Below are positions 6,596-6,793 of a stretch of 6,793 nucleotides of DNA, one piece after another. The position numbers were made by a program, and so were the translations under genes. The first letter of the stretch is position 1. Each line of letters begins with the position of its first letter. The notes under the pieces are model-generated. The model had not been told where the DNA came from, searched no databases, and saw nothing but the letters and a program-made list of their open reading frames with translations. The stretch is from Bacteroidota bacterium (GTDB lineage Bacteria; Bacteroidota; Bacteroidia; SXHM01): assembly GCA_005773695.1 (NCBI GenBank), contig SXHM01000255.1, positions 1-6,793 of the forward strand, in the 5' to 3' direction.

Positions 6596-6793
6596 TTATT
6601 TTTTCTCTTTCTTTTCCTTATTACCGAAAACCGAAATATTTACATACCGGCCCGGATTATCTTTTATATCAATAAAAAGATTGTCGAGATTTTTTGATGC
6701 GTTGTTAAGGTTGTTATAAAGGCTATCGTTGTTTATTAGCATACCAACAGATCCTTCGCCTTTGTTAATCTTGTCAAAAATATCTGCAGCTTC
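6596..6793 (-). CDS. MCE/MlaD family lipid-transport protein, C-terminal fragment
   Basis: Read from the right edge, an open frame of 65 codons ends in TAA at 6598-6596; the N-terminal part, including the MCE domain, lies outside the window. The visible residues contain KINKGEGSVGMLINNDSLYN and then NPGRYVNISVFGNK before a lysine-rich tail (KEKKEKK). This is the typical end of Bacteroidota MlaD-like proteins: a helical segment carrying a GxGSxGxLxNDxxLY repeat, then NPxRYVNxSxFGxK. The family forms periplasmic, inner-membrane-anchored rings that bind phospholipid and work with an MlaE permease and MlaF ATPase. These partners are not in the window. The membrane Fe-S gene starts 28 bp downstream, so co-transcription is likely. 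Assignment rests on the C-terminus alone. Confidence 0.82.
   Translation of the reverse strand, partial: EAADIFDKINKGEGSVGMLINNDSLYNNLNNASKNLDNLFIDIKDNPGRYVNISVFGNKEKKEKK

Noticed and set aside
6359..6697. A + strand open frame of 112 codons
   Set aside because: It spans the start of the membrane Fe-S gene and the end of the MCE gene in antisense, both of which are recognised families.
1..6793. tRNA, rRNA, CRISPR array, IS transposase, or a defence system
   Set aside because: Almost every base is covered by recognised protein families and no regular repeat-spacer pattern, transposase or nuclease/helicase gene is visible.

Overview
The window is ordinary chromosomal DNA of moderate-to-low GC, and it most likely comes from a member of the Bacteroidota. 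The evidence is the gene content. A DUF4294 protein, a TIGR02757 (DUF2400) protein, the short protein usually mislabelled 'ABC transporter ATPase', and an MCE/MlaD protein with a typical Bacteroidota C-terminus lie together. Strong GGAGG-type ribosome binding sites are also mostly absent, as is usual in this phylum. I cannot place it to genus. No mobile element gene, tRNA, rRNA or CRISPR array is visible. Coding density is very high: the longest stretch without a gene is 92 bp.

Layout: two genes on the + strand (1-1974) meet a run of six genes on the - strand (6793-1971). The + strand part is the 3' portion of a biotin carboxylase gene (accC type, of the propionyl/methylcrotonyl-CoA carboxylase alpha-like subgroup without a biotinyl domain). 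It is followed 28 bp later by a secreted DUF4294 protein. The two gene runs collide tail to tail with overlapping stop codons.

Reading the - strand in its own direction (right to left), the order is as follows. First comes the C-terminal end of an MCE/MlaD family lipid-transport protein. Next is a membrane protein that joins a cytochrome-b-like (nitrate reductase gamma-like) domain to an HdrC-type 2x[4Fe-4S] domain. Then come a two-CCG-domain HdrB-like Fe-S protein and a 160-residue conserved protein of unknown function. After a 92-bp gap that looks like a dispersed-repeat remnant come a lipoprotein alpha/beta hydrolase with a TPR-like tail and a TIGR02757 protein. The first four genes are packed with gaps of 28, 24 and 0 bp. 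The last two overlap by one base. This suggests one or two transcription units.

Functionally, the HdrC/cytochrome b protein and the HdrB-like protein together make a complete membrane electron-transfer module: quinone/heme b in the membrane, two cubane clusters, then a CCG-type cluster. It resembles split DsrMK/HdrDE or ETF:menaquinone oxidoreductase (EMO) enzymes. Its electron donor is not encoded in the window. Placement beside an MCE lipid-transport gene and a small uncharacterised protein is the most interesting aspect. I see nothing that proves a wholly new system.
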